From Fuerstiella sp. (GTDB lineage: Bacteria > Planctomycetota > Planctomycetia > Planctomycetales > Planctomycetaceae), in the NCBI GenBank assembly GCA_029247265.1, contig JAQWLN010000177.1, forward strand, positions 1 through 64,000: DNA of 64,000 nt, written 5' to 3'. Both the position numbers and the translations under genes were made by a program. The notes below the pieces were generated by a model. That model did no database searches and had not been told where the DNA came from. It was given only the letters and a program-made list of their open reading frames with translations. Position 1 is the first letter of the stretch, and the number at the start of each line of letters is the position of its first letter. Of this stretch, positions 29,808 to 42,240 are shown piece by piece.

Positions 29808-30914
29808 ATGTTACAGCAACACGTGTTTTCGAAGTGCCGAACAGTCATTGTCGTCACCCTGGTCGTGTCGGGAGCCGGGCCTGTACTGGCCCAAACGCCG
29901 GCGCAGAAATCGTCGACGTTTGACCGCTGGGACAAAAACAATGACGGGCAGCTTTCGCGCGACGAACTACCTGCAGGTGCGCGACGGAATTTTGAGAAAG
30001 TGGATACAGACAACAGCGGGTTTATTTCGCGCAAGGAAGACCAGGCGTTCCGGATTCGAAGCACACGGCGTCGGCCACCAACTCCGAAATTGCCACAGGG
30101 CGTCCTCGTCGAACGCGACATCGCCTACGTAAAGAATGGTCACGAGCGACATAAGCTCGACCTTTACCGGACTGAGAAGTCGAATGAAGCTCGACCGCTC
30201 GTGATCTGGATTCACGGCGGCGGCTGGCGAAACGGCAGCAAGAATAATTGTCCCGCCGTGCCTCTGGTGAATCGCGGTTTTGTCGTTGCGAGCATCAACT
30301 ACCGCCTTAGCGGCCACGCCGTTTTTCCGGCGCAGATTACCGACTGCAAAGCGGCCATCCGGTGGCTGCGGGCGAATGCGGGAAAGTACGGGATAGACGG
30401 CGACCACATCGGCGTGTGGGGTTCTTCGGCGGGTGGACATCTGGTCGCATTGCTTGGGACGTCCGGAGACGTCGTGGACCTGGAGGGCGATGGTGGTAAC
30501 GTCGATCAATCCAGTCGAGTGCAGGCCGTGTGTGACTGGTTCGGTCCCACAGACCTGCTGCTGATGAATCAGCAGGCAGGCGATCGCGGCACGATTGACC
30601 ATGACGCAGCGGACAGCCCCGAATCGAAATTACTCGGAGGTTCGCTGCAGGATAACGCTGACAAGGCAAAGCGAGCCGGGCCGATCACATACGTGACGCC
30701 CGACGACCCACCGTTCATGATTGTCCATGGCGACCAGGACTCGCTGGTTCACTGGAAGCAAAGTCAGATGCTGGCAGATTCACTTACGAAATCAAAATGC
30801 GACGTGACTCTGACAATCGTCGCCGGCGCAGGGCACGGCCGCTTTCGGGATCCAAAAATAACCGAGGACAGTTTTCGCTTCTTCGAAAAGACTCTGCTGA
30901 GCAAAGTACGCTGA
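29808..30914 (+). CDS. Secreted EF-hand + alpha/beta hydrolase (carbohydrate-esterase/BD-FAE-like) protein
   Basis: Signal peptide; EF-hands DKNNDGQLSRDE and DTDNSGFISRKE; hydrolase motifs VIWIHGGGWRNGSK, GVWGSSAGGHLVALLG, IVHGDQDSLV. Confidence 0.85.
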   Translation: MLQQHVFSKCRTVIVVTLVVSGAGPVLAQTPAQKSSTFDRWDKNNDGQLSRDELPAGARRNFEKVDTDNSGFISRKEDQAFRIRSTRRRPPTPKLPQGVLVERDIAYVKNGHERHKLDLYRTEKSNEARPLVIWIHGGGWRNGSKNNCPAVPLVNRGFVVASINYRLSGHAVFPAQITDCKAAIRWLRANAGKYGIDGDHIGVWGSSAGGHLVALLGTSGDVVDLEGDGGNVDQSSRVQAVCDWFGPTDLLLMNQQAGDRGTIDHDAADSPESKLLGGSLQDNADKAKRAGPITYVTPDDPPFMIVHGDQDSLVHWKQSQMLADSLTKSKCDVTLTIVAGAGHGRFRDPKITEDSFRFFEKTLLSKVR

Positions 30915-30961
30915 CCTTTCGTTGTCCCGGCCGAAGGCGACGTACCGATCAACCATGCCAA

Positions 30962-31897
30962 TTAATGTGAGCCAGGAACATTTTCAGCGGGCAGAAAACG
31001 TGTTCCGGTCACTCGTTCGTGCGATTCACGAGACGGACTGAAATCGCGAAGCGCTGTCAATCCATCTGATGCGCGAAAGACACCCTGACCGGGGACAGAA
31101 AGGCTGGCATACGTCAGGCCGATCGACGACAGATCGTCAACAAGTTCAGGGTTCGTGAGATGGTACGGAAACTGGTACACAGCCCCCCGGAGCCCGAAAT
31201 CCTGTTTGCGAACCTTGTGGCTCCATTTCTCCAGCGCTGGAAAAACATCCGTCTGACGATTGTGGCGAACTGATCCGACCGGCAAGTATTTTTGACCGAA
31301 CAGCTTCAGCGTGATGTAGCCATCTACTGGAATAACATCACCAAACGCATTGAGCGGACGCACCACTACCCGAATACCGTCGAAGGCCACGTCGCGGTCC
31401 CAGTTGGCCGCCGTCGCTCTGAATTCCAGTGTTGCCACACGGTGTCGACGGGTGTTCGCCTGCCTCTGGTATTCGGTGACCGGGGCGACAGCCGGGCCAG
31501 CGGCGCCAGGAACCTCACCTGCTTCCGTGTTCGATGCGGCTGGCAATGAATGATTTCTGTCAGCCAATACCAGATCACCATGATCCAGCTTCGTTTTCTT
31601 CAGAAGAATCTTTAGTGCGTCTGATGTAAAAACCTGCTTCCCAACGTGCGCCTTGACGATGTGCTGCCACGGGACGAATCGACGCAGCAGGATGCCGGGT
31701 GCGGAGGACCTCAGGGCTAGGAACTGGTCGTCCGTTGCTGCATCCGGGACGGACGTGACCGTCGAGTCATCGACCAATGTTACAGTAACGATGATCGGCG
31801 GGGATGGCGCGGACCGTTCGTCAGCCTGGACCGACACCGCAGCGACCAAAGTGGCTGTCATCAGATGAGCGACTGCAATCGATGGGCGATAAGCCAT
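30962..31897 (-). CDS. Secreted hypothetical protein
   Basis: ORF extends to 32368 but Met at 31897 precedes a signal peptide (MAYRPSIAVAHLMTATLVAAVSVQADE); the longer N-terminus overlaps uvrA and looks spurious. Confidence 0.65.
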   Translation of the reverse strand: MAYRPSIAVAHLMTATLVAAVSVQADERSAPSPPIIVTVTLVDDSTVTSVPDAATDDQFLALRSSAPGILLRRFVPWQHIVKAHVGKQVFTSDALKILLKKTKLDHGDLVLADRNHSLPAASNTEAGEVPGAAGPAVAPVTEYQRQANTRRHRVATLEFRATAANWDRDVAFDGIRVVVRPLNAFGDVIPVDGYITLKLFGQKYLPVGSVRHNRQTDVFPALEKWSHKVRKQDFGLRGAVYQFPYHLTNPELVDDLSSIGLTYASLSVPGQGVFRASDGLTALRDFSPSRESHERVTGTRFLPAENVPGSH

Positions 31898-32104
31898 AAC
31901 ACGCCATAATAGTTGTGGCGGACAGGCAACCGTTAGAAGATTCCGAAAAAACAATGGCTTGGACGAATGTGGCCGCAAGTCAGCTGAATGCGACAAACCG
32001 AGGCCCGGGGTGATGACGACAGAGTTGCGGTTTCTATAATTCGCACGCTCGGTCAGCCGGGCTTCTGAATTCAACACAACACCGGCCGCGGCCCAGTACG
32101 ATAA

Positions 32105-35100
32105 ATGTCTGAAACCGAGATCGTTATTCGCGGGGCTCGCGAACATAACCTGCGCAATGTCAGTCTGGCGTTGCCGCGGAACAAGCTGATCGTGATGACC
32201 GGAGTCAGCGGCTCCGGAAAAAGCTCGCTGGCGTTTGATACGTTGTACGCTGAAGGCCAGCGGCGATACGTGGAATCCCTGTCGACGTACGCTCGGCAGT
32301 TTCTGGGACAGCTGCCCAAACCCAGCGTCGATTTGATTTCCGGGCTGGCCCCGTCGATTTCCATTCAACAGAAATCAACCAGCCGAAATCCTCGCAGTAC
32401 CGTCGGTACGATCACGGAAATTTTCGATTACCTGCGAGTTCTGTTCGCTCGAGTTGGCCAGGGCTACTGCCACGTCTCGGGGAAACCGATCAAGGCTCAG
32501 TCTGCCGATTCAATCATCGAAAGCATAGCGCGTCAGCCCGACGGCACTCGTTATTCGATTCTCGCTCCGATTGTGCAGAATCAGAAGGGCGAGTTCAAAG
32601 ATCTGTTCGAAGATCTGCTGAAGCGTGGACACCTGCGAGCCCGTGTGGATGGCGAAGTGATTTCGCTCAACGACGACCTGAAATTACGCCGACACCACAA
32701 GCACAATATTGAGGTCGTGATTGACCGACTCGTTGCCGGCCCGAGCAGCCGAAGTCGTCTTGCCGAAGCTGTCGAACAGGCACTGAAACTGGCGGACGGG
32801 CGCTTGATCTGTGCGACGGAGCGTCGAGAGACGAGCGGCGAGAGTCCAGGGAAGAAAACAAAGTCGAGCGGCGGCAGGGCTAAGGCTGCGTCAGCAGAGG
32901 ACTCAGGCATATCGACCCTTGACACTCTCTACAGTGCGAATTACGCCTGTGCCGAAAGCGGCATGAGCTACGAACCACCATCGCCTCAGCTGTTCAGCTT
33001 CAACAGTCCGCTGGGCATGTGTCATGAATGTCACGGGCTGGGAATGAGACATGGGTTCGGTCCGTCATCGATCGTGATTGATGAAAAGAAGTCAATCCGC
33101 AACGGAGCACTTCTGTTTCTGCCGTCCTTGAAGAAGGTTGGGCGCTGGCCACGGCACATACTGGTCAGCGCCGCTGAAGCCATAGAAAAGATTGCAGGCA
33201 TGGAAGCCGACACGCTGCTGAAGATAAAGTGGGTTGACGTGCCTGCGGAAGCGCAACGGCTGTGGCTTGAAGGAACCGGCGACCGGCACATCACGTTCAG
33301 TTGGAGAACTCGCGGCGGCGTCTATAAGCACGGTGGCACCTGGGAAGGCTGGACCAATCGGCTGCTGGAGAACTACCGCACGACGAAAAATCCGATGCAG
33401 CGGCGAGCCATGGAGAAGCATCTGGAAGTTGTACGGTGCCCGGCCTGTGATGGCGAACGGTTGAACCAGCAGGCTCGCAACGTACGCATCACCACCAGCA
33501 ACAGTCGAATCAGGAAACGCGGCCTGCCGATGGAGATGAGTCTGCCACAGGTGTGCGCGCTCAGCATCGAAGAAGCGGCAGAATTTTTTGCATCGTTGAA
33601 GCTGGACGCCACCCGACAGATGATTGCTGAAGAGGCGCTAAAGGAAATTTCCGGGCGGCTTGGTTTTCTGCTGCAGTGCGGACTGCATTATCTGACTCTG
33701 GAGCGGTCGGCCCCAACTCTATCCGGCGGAGAATCGCAGCGAATTCGATTGGCAGGGCAGATCGGATGTGGACTGGTGGGCGTTGTTTATATTCTGGACG
33801 AGCCGTCGATAGGTCTGCATCCTCGCGACAACGTCATGCTGCTGAAGAGTCTGCAACACCTGCGCGATCAGGGCAACACGGTAATTGTTGTCGAGCACGA
33901 CGAAGAAACCATGCGGGCGGCCGACCACATCGTTGATTTCGGTCCGGGTCCAGGTGTTCGTGGCGGCGAGGTGGTGGTTGAGGGTTCTGTTAAGAACCTG
34001 TTGAAGAACAAGCGCAGCGTCACCGGCCAGTACCTAAGCGGCCGCAAGGAGATAGAGGTACCAAAAAAACGCCGCACAGGTGGCAAAGACGCCATCGTCG
34101 TAAAGAACGGTCGACACAATAACCTGCAGGGTGTCGACATCAAATTTCCGCTGGGCCGATTCATTTGCGTGACCGGCGTCAGCGGCAGCGGCAAAAGTTC
34201 TGTCACCAATGATATCCTGTGGCAGGTACTGAATCGCGACGTCAACAGGGGGAAAGGCGAGCCCGGCAGGCATGACCGAGTGAATGGGCTGACGAAGATC
34301 GACAAAGCCATCGACATCGATCAGTCGCCTATCGGTCGAACGCCGCGCAGCAATCCAGCCACCTACGTCAAAGTGTTTGACGAGATCCGTAAGTTGTTCA
34401 CAGTTCTGCCGCAGTCAAAAATGCGGGGCTACAAGCCGGGACGATTCAGTTTCAACGTGCCTGGCGGTCGATGTGAAGCGTGCGAAGGGCATGGGGCGAC
34501 AAAACTGGCAATGGACTTTCTGGCAGACATCTGGATGCCGTGCGATGTCTGCGAAGGCCGCCGCTTCAGTCATGAAACTCTGGAGGTTAAATATAAGGAA
34601 CACAATGTCGCCGAAATCCTGAACATGGAGATCCGCGATGCTCTGCAGCTGTTCGAAAACGTTCCGAAAATCAGACGGCTGCTGCAGACTCTGGTGGATG
34701 TGGGCCTCGATTACATGCAGCTGGGTCAGCCGTCGCCAACTTTATCCGGAGGAGAAGCTCAGCGGATCAAGCTGGCTCGAGAACTCGGAAAACGGTCGAC
34801 GGGCAAAACGCTGTACCTGTTGGATGAGCCGACGACCGGATTGCACTTTGCGGACGTTCACAAACTACTGGAAGTGTTGCACGGTTTCGTGGAACAGGGA
34901 AATACCGTCATCGTTGTCGAACACAATCTTGACGTGATCAAGACGGCCGACTGGGTGATTGACCTTGGGCCGGAAGGTGGAGCGGGTGGTGGCCGGATCG
35001 TTTGCGAAGGGACGCCGGAGGACATCGCGAAGTGCAGGGATTCCTACACGGGTTCAGCCCTGCGAAGTGTCCTGCCGGGGATGAAGCCTCGAGCAAATAA

Positions 35101-38100
35101 TAAAAATCGACGAGGAATGGGGACAAAAGCGGACCCGTTTATTTTTAACCGGCTAATTCAGATTACCGGTGCGTCGCAGCATAACCTGCAGCGTTTGGAT
35201 CTGGAGGTGCCTCGGGGTGAAATGAGCGTCTTTTGTGGCCCCAGTGGCAGCGGTAAAACGTCGCTGGCAATGGATACGTTATACGCCGAAGGGCAACGAC
35301 GCTATGTCGAAAGTCTGTCCGCATACGCCCGGCAGTTTCTGGGCCAGATGCCGAAGCCTAAGGTCGAAAGCATTCAGGGGCTGAGCCCCGCGATCGCAAT
35401 CGAACAGAAGACGGTCGGCGCCACACCGCGTTCAACGGTTGGCACCGTGACCGAGATTTACGACTACCTGCGAGTACTCTATGCTCGACTGGGAATCGTT
35501 CATTGCCCGTCGTGCGGCATGGAAGCTCAGAAACAGACGACAGACGAAATTGTGGAAGCGGTTCTGAAGCTGCCCGCAAAATCGCGACTGCTGTTATTGG
35601 CACCCATTACCGTCGATCGACAGACGCCGTACGAAACAATCTTCGAGCGGATGCAGAAAAACGGTTTTGCCCGTGTTCGAATTGACGGCACCACCCATTC
35701 GCTCGGTGAAACGCCCGACATGGATCATCGTCGCGAGCACGAAGTCGAAATCGTTGTCGACCGAGTCGTTGTGGACCGCAGACAGCGCGGGCGGATCACC
35801 GATTCCGTGGAAGCCGCCCTGGATCTGGGCAAGGGCGTCCTGCGTGTCGTGGTGGCTGCAAAAGAAGTCGAGGAAGCCGATTGGGAAGATCACGTTTTCA
35901 GCCTGCACTTGTCCTGCCTCGACTGCGGCTACTCCTACGATCACCCGACGCCGCAGCAGTTCAGTTTCAACAGCCCGCTGGGCTGGTGCTGGTCGTGTGA
36001 AGGATTGGGCACAGAGTATGGGGCCAATCAATCACTTCTGGTTACCAGCCCGGAAAGCTCACTGCTGGACGGGGCCATAGGGGCCTGGCCGGATCCTCGG
36101 TCCAACTCACAGTTTGGCGTGATGCTGAAAGCGATTGGTACAGAGTTCGACATACCGTTGGACCAACCGTGGTATTTGCTTTCAGCGGAACAACAGCGAG
36201 TGATCCTCTACGGGACCGAGGACCGGTGGATCAATGTGGAGAGCGGAGAGAAAAAAGCGGAAAGCGGCAGAGCCGGAATGGCTGTCAACATAGGGCGATC
36301 GTCGTTTCGCTTTCGATATCGTGGTCTGTTTCCAACCATCGAACAGGCCGCGCGGCTGTCGTATTCGCACCGACGATCGCTGATGGAAATGGCTGGAGAA
36401 AAGGACTGCAGTGTTTGTAACGGAACTCGTCTGCAGGAAGTCACCGCCAATGTCCAGTTGAAAAAAACCACGTTGCCTCAACTGTGCCGAATGCCGTTGA
36501 TCAAGGCGTTGGAGTTTCTGAAATCGCTGAAGCTGACGAAAGCTCAGAAGCAAATTGCCGGAGACCTGCTGAACGAGTCGGTTCATCGACTGAAGTTTCT
36601 GGTGGATGTCGGTCTGGATTATCTGACGCTGGAGCGGTCGATGCCGACTCTGTCGGGGGGCGAATCGCAACGCATTCGTCTGGCCGGGCAGGTTGGCCGG
36701 TCGTTGACAGGTGTGCTGTACGTGCTGGACGAACCAACAATCGGCCTTCACCCGCGCGACAACGGACGACTGCTGGCGGCGCTGAAGCGGTTGCGGGATC
36801 TTGGCAATACGGTGCTACTGGTCGAGCACGATCGTGAAGTTCTGCAGGCTGCGGATCGGCTGTTTGACTTCGGTCCGGGTGCCGGGCGATTGGGTGGCAC
36901 TGTGGTTGCCCAGGGAACGCCCAGACAACTTGGTCGCCAGACGAAAAAGTCACTGACTGGCGGGTACCTCAGCGGCAAACTGGGGATCCCCGTCCCGGAG
37001 CAACGACGGCTGCCATCCGACGCGGTGGACTGGCTGCAGCTTTTGGGTGCTGCTCAGCACAATCTGCGCAACGTCGATCTGCGAATACCGCTGGCCACCA
37101 TGACTTGTATCACCGGCGTTAGCGGCAGCGGAAAAAGTTCGCTGGTGATGAGCACTTTGGCGCGAGCAGTGGCTAGGAAACTTAATCTGGCGACGGATGC
37201 GCCCGGACCGCACAAAGACCTGCGAGGCATAGAACATCTATCGAAAATCGTCGTCGTTGATCAAAACCCGATCGGCAATACACCAGCGTCCAATCCGGCA
37301 ACGTACACCGGACTGTTCGATCATATTCGAGAGCTGTTTGCTAAAATGCCGGACTCCAGAGTCCGCGGCTACGGCCCGGGGCGATTCAGTTTCAATCGGG
37401 CAGGTGGCCGTTGCGACGACTGTGAAGGTATGGGCCAGCGGAAAATCGAAATGCACTTCCTGCCCGACGTGTGGGTCGAATGCACCACATGTCAGGGCAA
37501 GCGTTACAACGCCGAAACGCTGAACGTGAAGTTCAACGACTACAGCATCGCCGACGTACTGGAAATGCCCGTAGAAAAAGCGCTGGAAGTGTTTTCGAAC
37601 GTACCGAAGATCCGAGCACCACTGGCAACACTGAACGCAATCGGACTGGGCTATCTGACACTTGGTCAGTCAGCGCCGACTCTGTCCGGCGGCGAAGCTC
37701 AGCGTATTAAACTGGCCGCGGAACTGGCAAAGCCCAATAAGGGAAAAACTCTTTACCTGCTGGACGAACCCACGACCGGACTGCACTTTGATGACATTGC
37801 CAAGCTGCTGGCAGTTCTCAGCAGCCTTGTGGAACAGGGCAACACAGTCGTCGTGATCGAACACAACCTTGATGTCATCAAGATGGCCGACTGGGTTGTT
37901 GACCTCGGTCCCGAAGCGGGCGCCGGCGGCGGACAGATCGTGGCAGAAGGTACGCCGGAGGACATCGTGTCGATTGCAACGGCGGCGTTGTCAGCAGGCA
38001 CTAGTCGACACAAACGATCGGCCACAGCCCGGCAAGCGGTGCTGCGGTCATGGACGGGAGAACTGCTGGGACCGGTGCTGGCGGAATCGAAAACCGGCAG

Positions 38101-39082
38101 CATCGACGTGTTCGATGTGGCCGGTGCGGCAAAAAAGCAGGCCGGCGATGTCACCGCAGATCAACTTGGCAAGTCAGCTCGGTTGCCATGGGAAACGGAC
38201 GGCCAGCAATGGCACACCAGGGAATGTCTGAGCCATGACGGAAAGCGTTGTCGGTGGGGAGGTGATGCTCTGCAGTTTGTGATCGACCTGCTGGCAAAGG
38301 AAGAACGGCTGGCTCCGGTCAATTGGAATCATCGTTCCACTGTCGAAGTCAAAGCCGCTGGCGGTCTGGGCTGGCTGCTGCACGCTCGCACCGGCCACGA
38401 GTGGATTCTGTCACTCTGTTTCCGAGTCAGGAAGCAGACGTTTGACACAAAGTCGCTGCGTGCCGCATTGGGACTGACACCGATCGACGATGTCGAAGAG
38501 ATCCAGTATTACAGCCAGTCACCGCGAGTCAACGTGCGAAACCTGAAGACGCCGTGGCAGGAAGTGACGATTAAGGTCTGGAACATAGAAGAGATTGATA
38601 ATTCGGCCTTCAAGTCATTCCTGCAGCAGGCTGTTGAGGCCCATCTGACCCAGGCAACAAAGGAAAAAGCCAATCCGGACGACTTGATGCCCTGGAAACA
38701 GCTTGGCCGCAAATGGCATCTGATGAAGAAAGGTCTGCCCAAGAAAGCAGGCTGGGACTTCCGAACGGTCGAAAAGCTGCTGCCTATAGTGGAAAAGGTG
38801 TTTGCGACCTGTGACGTCGACTACGGGGTTCGCAGCCGGACCAACTGGAAACACAAGGACAGCAGCGAACCGGCCGCCGAGTTGCACACCAAAAGAAAAG
38901 ACGGAGTCGATCTTGTGCTGTACGTGCCAAAGGATACTGTCACGATCGGAGCGATCGCTGATTTTGGTACCGAACAGGAAGTCAAACTGCACCGTGATGG
39001 ACGGGACCGCGTACGAATTCGATTTGAATCCCCGAGCGAAGTGTCTCCGAAGCTTGGCAAATGGCTCCGTGGCCAGCGCTGA
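32105..39082 (+). CDS. uvrA: Double-length UvrA (two tandem UvrA units) with C-terminal extension
   Basis: Four Walker A motifs ([36 protein letters not shown]), four LSGGE(S/A)QRI(R/K)LA signatures, four ILDEP/LLDEP/VLDEP Walker B motifs; two [16 protein letters not shown](T/A)YARQFLGQ(L/M)PKP repeats. Confidence 0.95.
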   Translation: MSETEIVIRGAREHNLRNVSLALPRNKLIVMTGVSGSGKSSLAFDTLYAEGQRRYVESLSTYARQFLGQLPKPSVDLISGLAPSISIQQKSTSRNPRSTVGTITEIFDYLRVLFARVGQGYCHVSGKPIKAQSADSIIESIARQPDGTRYSILAPIVQNQKGEFKDLFEDLLKRGHLRARVDGEVISLNDDLKLRRHHKHNIEVVIDRLVAGPSSRSRLAEAVEQALKLADGRLICATERRETSGESPGKKTKSSGGRAKAASAEDSGISTLDTLYSANYACAESGMSYEPPSPQLFSFNSPLGMCHECHGLGMRHGFGPSSIVIDEKKSIRNGALLFLPSLKKVGRWPRHILVSAAEAIEKIAGMEADTLLKIKWVDVPAEAQRLWLEGTGDRHITFSWRTRGGVYKHGGTWEGWTNRLLENYRTTKNPMQRRAMEKHLEVVRCPACDGERLNQQARNVRITTSNSRIRKRGLPMEMSLPQVCALSIEEAAEFFASLKLDATRQMIAEEALKEISGRLGFLLQCGLHYLTLERSAPTLSGGESQRIRLAGQIGCGLVGVVYILDEPSIGLHPRDNVMLLKSLQHLRDQGNTVIVVEHDEETMRAADHIVDFGPGPGVRGGEVVVEGSVKNLLKNKRSVTGQYLSGRKEIEVPKKRRTGGKDAIVVKNGRHNNLQGVDIKFPLGRFICVTGVSGSGKSSVTNDILWQVLNRDVNRGKGEPGRHDRVNGLTKIDKAIDIDQSPIGRTPRSNPATYVKVFDEIRKLFTVLPQSKMRGYKPGRFSFNVPGGRCEACEGHGATKLAMDFLADIWMPCDVCEGRRFSHETLEVKYKEHNVAEILNMEIRDALQLFENVPKIRRLLQTLVDVGLDYMQLGQPSPTLSGGEAQRIKLARELGKRSTGKTLYLLDEPTTGLHFADVHKLLEVLHGFVEQGNTVIVVEHNLDVIKTADWVIDLGPEGGAGGGRIVCEGTPEDIAKCRDSYTGSALRSVLPGMKPRANNKNRRGMGTKADPFIFNRLIQITGASQHNLQRLDLEVPRGEMSVFCGPSGSGKTSLAMDTLYAEGQRRYVESLSAYARQFLGQMPKPKVESIQGLSPAIAIEQKTVGATPRSTVGTVTEIYDYLRVLYARLGIVHCPSCGMEAQKQTTDEIVEAVLKLPAKSRLLLLAPITVDRQTPYETIFERMQKNGFARVRIDGTTHSLGETPDMDHRREHEVEIVVDRVVVDRRQRGRITDSVEAALDLGKGVLRVVVAAKEVEEADWEDHVFSLHLSCLDCGYSYDHPTPQQFSFNSPLGWCWSCEGLGTEYGANQSLLVTSPESSLLDGAIGAWPDPRSNSQFGVMLKAIGTEFDIPLDQPWYLLSAEQQRVILYGTEDRWINVESGEKKAESGRAGMAVNIGRSSFRFRYRGLFPTIEQAARLSYSHRRSLMEMAGEKDCSVCNGTRLQEVTANVQLKKTTLPQLCRMPLIKALEFLKSLKLTKAQKQIAGDLLNESVHRLKFLVDVGLDYLTLERSMPTLSGGESQRIRLAGQVGRSLTGVLYVLDEPTIGLHPRDNGRLLAALKRLRDLGNTVLLVEHDREVLQAADRLFDFGPGAGRLGGTVVAQGTPRQLGRQTKKSLTGGYLSGKLGIPVPEQRRLPSDAVDWLQLLGAAQHNLRNVDLRIPLATMTCITGVSGSGKSSLVMSTLARAVARKLNLATDAPGPHKDLRGIEHLSKIVVVDQNPIGNTPASNPATYTGLFDHIRELFAKMPDSRVRGYGPGRFSFNRAGGRCDDCEGMGQRKIEMHFLPDVWVECTTCQGKRYNAETLNVKFNDYSIADVLEMPVEKALEVFSNVPKIRAPLATLNAIGLGYLTLGQSAPTLSGGEAQRIKLAAELAKPNKGKTLYLLDEPTTGLHFDDIAKLLAVLSSLVEQGNTVVVIEHNLDVIKMADWVVDLGPEAGAGGGQIVAEGTPEDIVSIATAALSAGTSRHKRSATARQAVLRSWTGELLGPVLAESKTGSIDVFDVAGAAKKQAGDVTADQLGKSARLPWETDGQQWHTRECLSHDGKRCRWGGDALQFVIDLLAKEERLAPVNWNHRSTVEVKAAGGLGWLLHARTGHEWILSLCFRVRKQTFDTKSLRAALGLTPIDDVEEIQYYSQSPRVNVRNLKTPWQEVTIKVWNIEEIDNSAFKSFLQQAVEAHLTQATKEKANPDDLMPWKQLGRKWHLMKKGLPKKAGWDFRTVEKLLPIVEKVFATCDVDYGVRSRTNWKHKDSSEPAAELHTKRKDGVDLVLYVPKDTVTIGAIADFGTEQEVKLHRDGRDRVRIRFESPSEVSPKLGKWLRGQR

Positions 39083-39168
39083 ATCAAGCAGGCCGCGTGA
39101 AACGCGACATCGAAGCGCAGTTGCGTGGAACACACGATCGATCCGGCTTCGTGTCTGGTTGTCCTTGT

Positions 39169-41205
39169 TTACGCGGAACCATCAGAGGCTTCCGGCAAGT
39201 CTTCAGCATCCGTTTCTGCGCTGGGCGTTGGCTGCGTCTGGTCCACAGCATCGTCTGCAGCGGGCACAGATGTTCGAGGTGCGATTTTGGGGCCATCGCG
39301 ATGTTCGTCGATAATGGCGTGCATCTGTTCTGCCGTCATTGTTTCCATTTCAAACAGATCGCTGCTCAAATGATCAAGTGTTTCGCGTTGCGAGGTCAGG
39401 ACCTCATAAGCACAGCGATAGGATTCATCGACCAGCCGTTTAACTTCCAGATCGATCTCACGCAGCGTTTCTTCGCTGTGCACCGATTCTTTCACCATCC
39501 CGCCCCCACCCAGGAACGGCGACGTCTGTGATTCACTGTAGAACATACGGCCCAGACGGGGACTCATGCCGAATTCCGTCACCATCCGACGCGCCATATC
39601 CGTAGCTCGTTGCAGGTCGTTTTGTGCGCCGGTAGACGTTTCACTGTAGGTGATCTGTTCGGCAGAGATGCCACCCAGCAGAACCGCGATTCGGCTTTCC
39701 AGTTCCGACTGGGTCAGCAGTTCCCGGTCGTCTTCGGGCAGCTGCAGCATGTAGCCGAGCGCTCCCATTCCACGTGGGATGATGGAAATCTTATGAACCG
39801 GGTCTGTGTTTGGCAGACTGGCGGCCACCAGAGCGTGTCCACACTCGTGGCACGCGACTCGTTTCTTGACTTCCTCAATAATAATTCGTGACGTTTTCTC
39901 GAGGCCGGCCATGACGCGTTCGATGCCATCCTCGAACGCTTTCATCGTTACTCGTTTGTCGCCTCGCCGAGCGGACAGCAGTGCGGCCTCATTGACCAGA
40001 TTGGCCAAATCCGCGCCGACGAATCCGGGCGTCAGCTTGGAAAGCCGCTGAACGTCGACGTCGTCAGCCATTTTCACTTTTTGAGCATGCACCTTCAGAA
40101 TCGCAGCGCGGCCTTTGATATCGGGTCGATCGACCAGCACGTGGCGGTCAAAACGGCCCGGTCGCATCAATGCCGGGTCCAGAGTTTCCGGACGATTTGT
40201 GGCCGCCATGACAATGACGCTGTGATCGGTACTGAATCCATCCATTTCCACCAGCAACGCGTTCAATGTTTGTTCGCGCTCGTCATGTCCGCCTGGCGCG
40301 CCGCTGCCACGCACCTTGCCCAATGCATCCAGCTCGTCGATGAAGATGATTGCCGGTGAGCGCTGCAGTGCCTGCTGAAACATGTCTCGAACGCGTGCCG
40401 CGCCAACGCCGACATACATTTCCACGAAGTCGGAACCGGACAATCCGAAAAACGGTACACCCGCTTCGCCTGCGACAGCCTTGGCCAGCATGGTCTTGCC
40501 AGTTCCCGGAGGACCAACCAGCAGGACTCCGCGAGGGATTCTTCCTCCCAGCGACTGATACTTTTCGGGCGTCTTCAAAAATTCAACGACTTCTCTCAAT
40601 TCCTCAACAGCTTCGTCAATTCCTGCCACATCTTCGAATGTCATGTTCACGTCGTCCTGAGCGTACAACCGCCCTCGACTGCGCCCGAACGACATCGCTG
40701 ATCCTGCTCCACCAAGGCGACGAAGCAGAAAAATAAACAGACCGACCATGATCGCTGTCAGAAACAGCATGGGCAGCATTTCGCTCCAAGCAGACGGAGT
40801 CTCACCCCCGGTGGCTTCAATCTTGTGTTCCTTCAGCAGTGTCATCAGTCTGTCAATGGAAACGTCTCCGATACCCCACACGGCGACGTATTGCCGTGTC
40901 GCTGATGCACCTTTCTGGACGTCTTCCGGCGACTTATCCTGCCAGACCATGCGCGTGGGACTGATGGTCAGTTCGAACACGTTGCCCGAATTCAGTTCAC
41001 CGGAGGCGACCTGCCGCTCAAATTCGGTGAGCGCCATGGAATCACCCATCGTCGGCTGGCCCAGCGTCGAAAACACCAGCAGGCCGATCACGCCGAAAAC
41101 CAGCAGATACCACAGGACATTTCCGGAAGGACCACGTTGTTCTTTCCGCGGATCTCGCCCTGGCGGTTTCTCGTTCGAGGGGGGAGGTCCCTGAGGATCA
41201 GACAT
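39169..41205 (-). CDS. ftsH: ATP-dependent zinc metalloprotease FtsH
   Basis: [54 protein letters not shown] region [20 protein letters not shown]; zinc motif HECGH; N-terminal TM segment. Confidence 0.95.
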   Translation of the reverse strand: MSDPQGPPPSNEKPPGRDPRKEQRGPSGNVLWYLLVFGVIGLLVFSTLGQPTMGDSMALTEFERQVASGELNSGNVFELTISPTRMVWQDKSPEDVQKGASATRQYVAVWGIGDVSIDRLMTLLKEHKIEATGGETPSAWSEMLPMLFLTAIMVGLFIFLLRRLGGAGSAMSFGRSRGRLYAQDDVNMTFEDVAGIDEAVEELREVVEFLKTPEKYQSLGGRIPRGVLLVGPPGTGKTMLAKAVAGEAGVPFFGLSGSDFVEMYVGVGAARVRDMFQQALQRSPAIIFIDELDALGKVRGSGAPGGHDEREQTLNALLVEMDGFSTDHSVIVMAATNRPETLDPALMRPGRFDRHVLVDRPDIKGRAAILKVHAQKVKMADDVDVQRLSKLTPGFVGADLANLVNEAALLSARRGDKRVTMKAFEDGIERVMAGLEKTSRIIIEEVKKRVACHECGHALVAASLPNTDPVHKISIIPRGMGALGYMLQLPEDDRELLTQSELESRIAVLLGGISAEQITYSETSTGAQNDLQRATDMARRMVTEFGMSPRLGRMFYSESQTSPFLGGGGMVKESVHSEETLREIDLEVKRLVDESYRCAYEVLTSQRETLDHLSSDLFEMETMTAEQMHAIIDEHRDGPKIAPRTSVPAADDAVDQTQPTPSAETDAEDLPEASDGSA

Positions 41206-41682
41206 AAATCAGCCAGAAGAATGCGGAATGAAAAGGTGAAAACACGACACCGCGGAGAAGCGAGTCCTCAACTTTAGACCTCAGAATCCAGCGGGTCAAC
41301 AGCGACGTTGTCGCGCGGGAAGACGTTACAGGGACTTTTCACTGTCAACCCGATTTTTGTGCAATTCCAATGCACACCATTGGTTGCGTTTGGTCGTTTC
41401 CCCATGGAAACACGGACGTGGGCGGCACGATCGGCGGGTGGCTGCTGATTTTGCCGAAGCTGATAAATCTGCCTCATCTGGGCCTTCGACCAGCCAGTTA
41501 GTGAGAATGGCGAAGATCGGCTGTGTTTTCTGAGTGTGACGTCTGTTTGGGAAAGACGGCCGCCTGAGCAGCAGGGCTGATTGTTTGACGTAATCAGCGA
41601 ACCCTCTCCACACGTCACAAGGGGTGCTGTCGATACCACCAGTGTTACTCCTATCAAAGCTTCGCTCGACAAGGATGTCATT

Positions 41683-42204
41683 ATGCGATCCAGCCTGATT
41701 TTTGCGATTGCCGTTTCTCTCCTGATGCCGCAGGGCACGTTACTGGCTGCAGACACTGTGACGAAGTCTTCCACTGCAGCAGTTCCGCCACGGTTGAAAG
41801 ACGTCGAATTGGGCGTTGGTGGTGTCCTGAACGGACAGCTCGTGGACGCAGCAGGAAATCCGGTCGGCGCTGTCGCTGTGTCGGTTATTCTCGGGGATAC
41901 GGAAATCAAGGTCGTAACCGACCGGGCCGGCCGGTTTGCAGTCAGTCATCTGAAGGGTGGACTCTGCGTCATCAAAATCGACGATGCCTCGTACGCGTGC
42001 CGGCTCTGGCACCGTGGGACAGCTCCTCCCAACGCCATTGATTCCATCGCCGTGGTTCAGGAAGGTAATGTCGCTCGTGGTCAGCAGAACTGCCCACCAC
42101 GAAAAAGACTGCATCGTCTCACGTCCGAACAATGTGGTGCGTTGTTCCTGACGGGGCTCACGGGAACCGCAATAGCGCTGGCGTTGACGCAGGACGCCAG
42201 CTAA
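41683..42204 (+). CDS. Secreted protein with carboxypeptidase-regulatory-like (CarboxypepD_reg) domain
   Basis: Signal peptide MRSSLIFAIAVSLLMPQGTLLAAD; GQLVDAAGNPVGAVAVSVILGDTEIKVVTDRAGRFAVSHLKGG. Confidence 0.6.
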   Translation: MRSSLIFAIAVSLLMPQGTLLAADTVTKSSTAAVPPRLKDVELGVGGVLNGQLVDAAGNPVGAVAVSVILGDTEIKVVTDRAGRFAVSHLKGGLCVIKIDDASYACRLWHRGTAPPNAIDSIAVVQEGNVARGQQNCPPRKRLHRLTSEQCGALFLTGLTGTAIALALTQDAS

Positions 42205-42240
42205 TCGCGCGCGATTTGTCCACAACAGGCGTGCTGCAGT

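Noticed and set aside
31898-32368. N-terminal extension of ORF 30962..32368 overlapping uvrA
   Set aside because: No domain signal in the extension, and a good signal peptide begins at Met 31897, so the longer start is unlikely.
41274-41613. Minus-strand ORFs upstream of ftsH
   Set aside because: No recognisable domain, low-complexity translation; probably intergenic.
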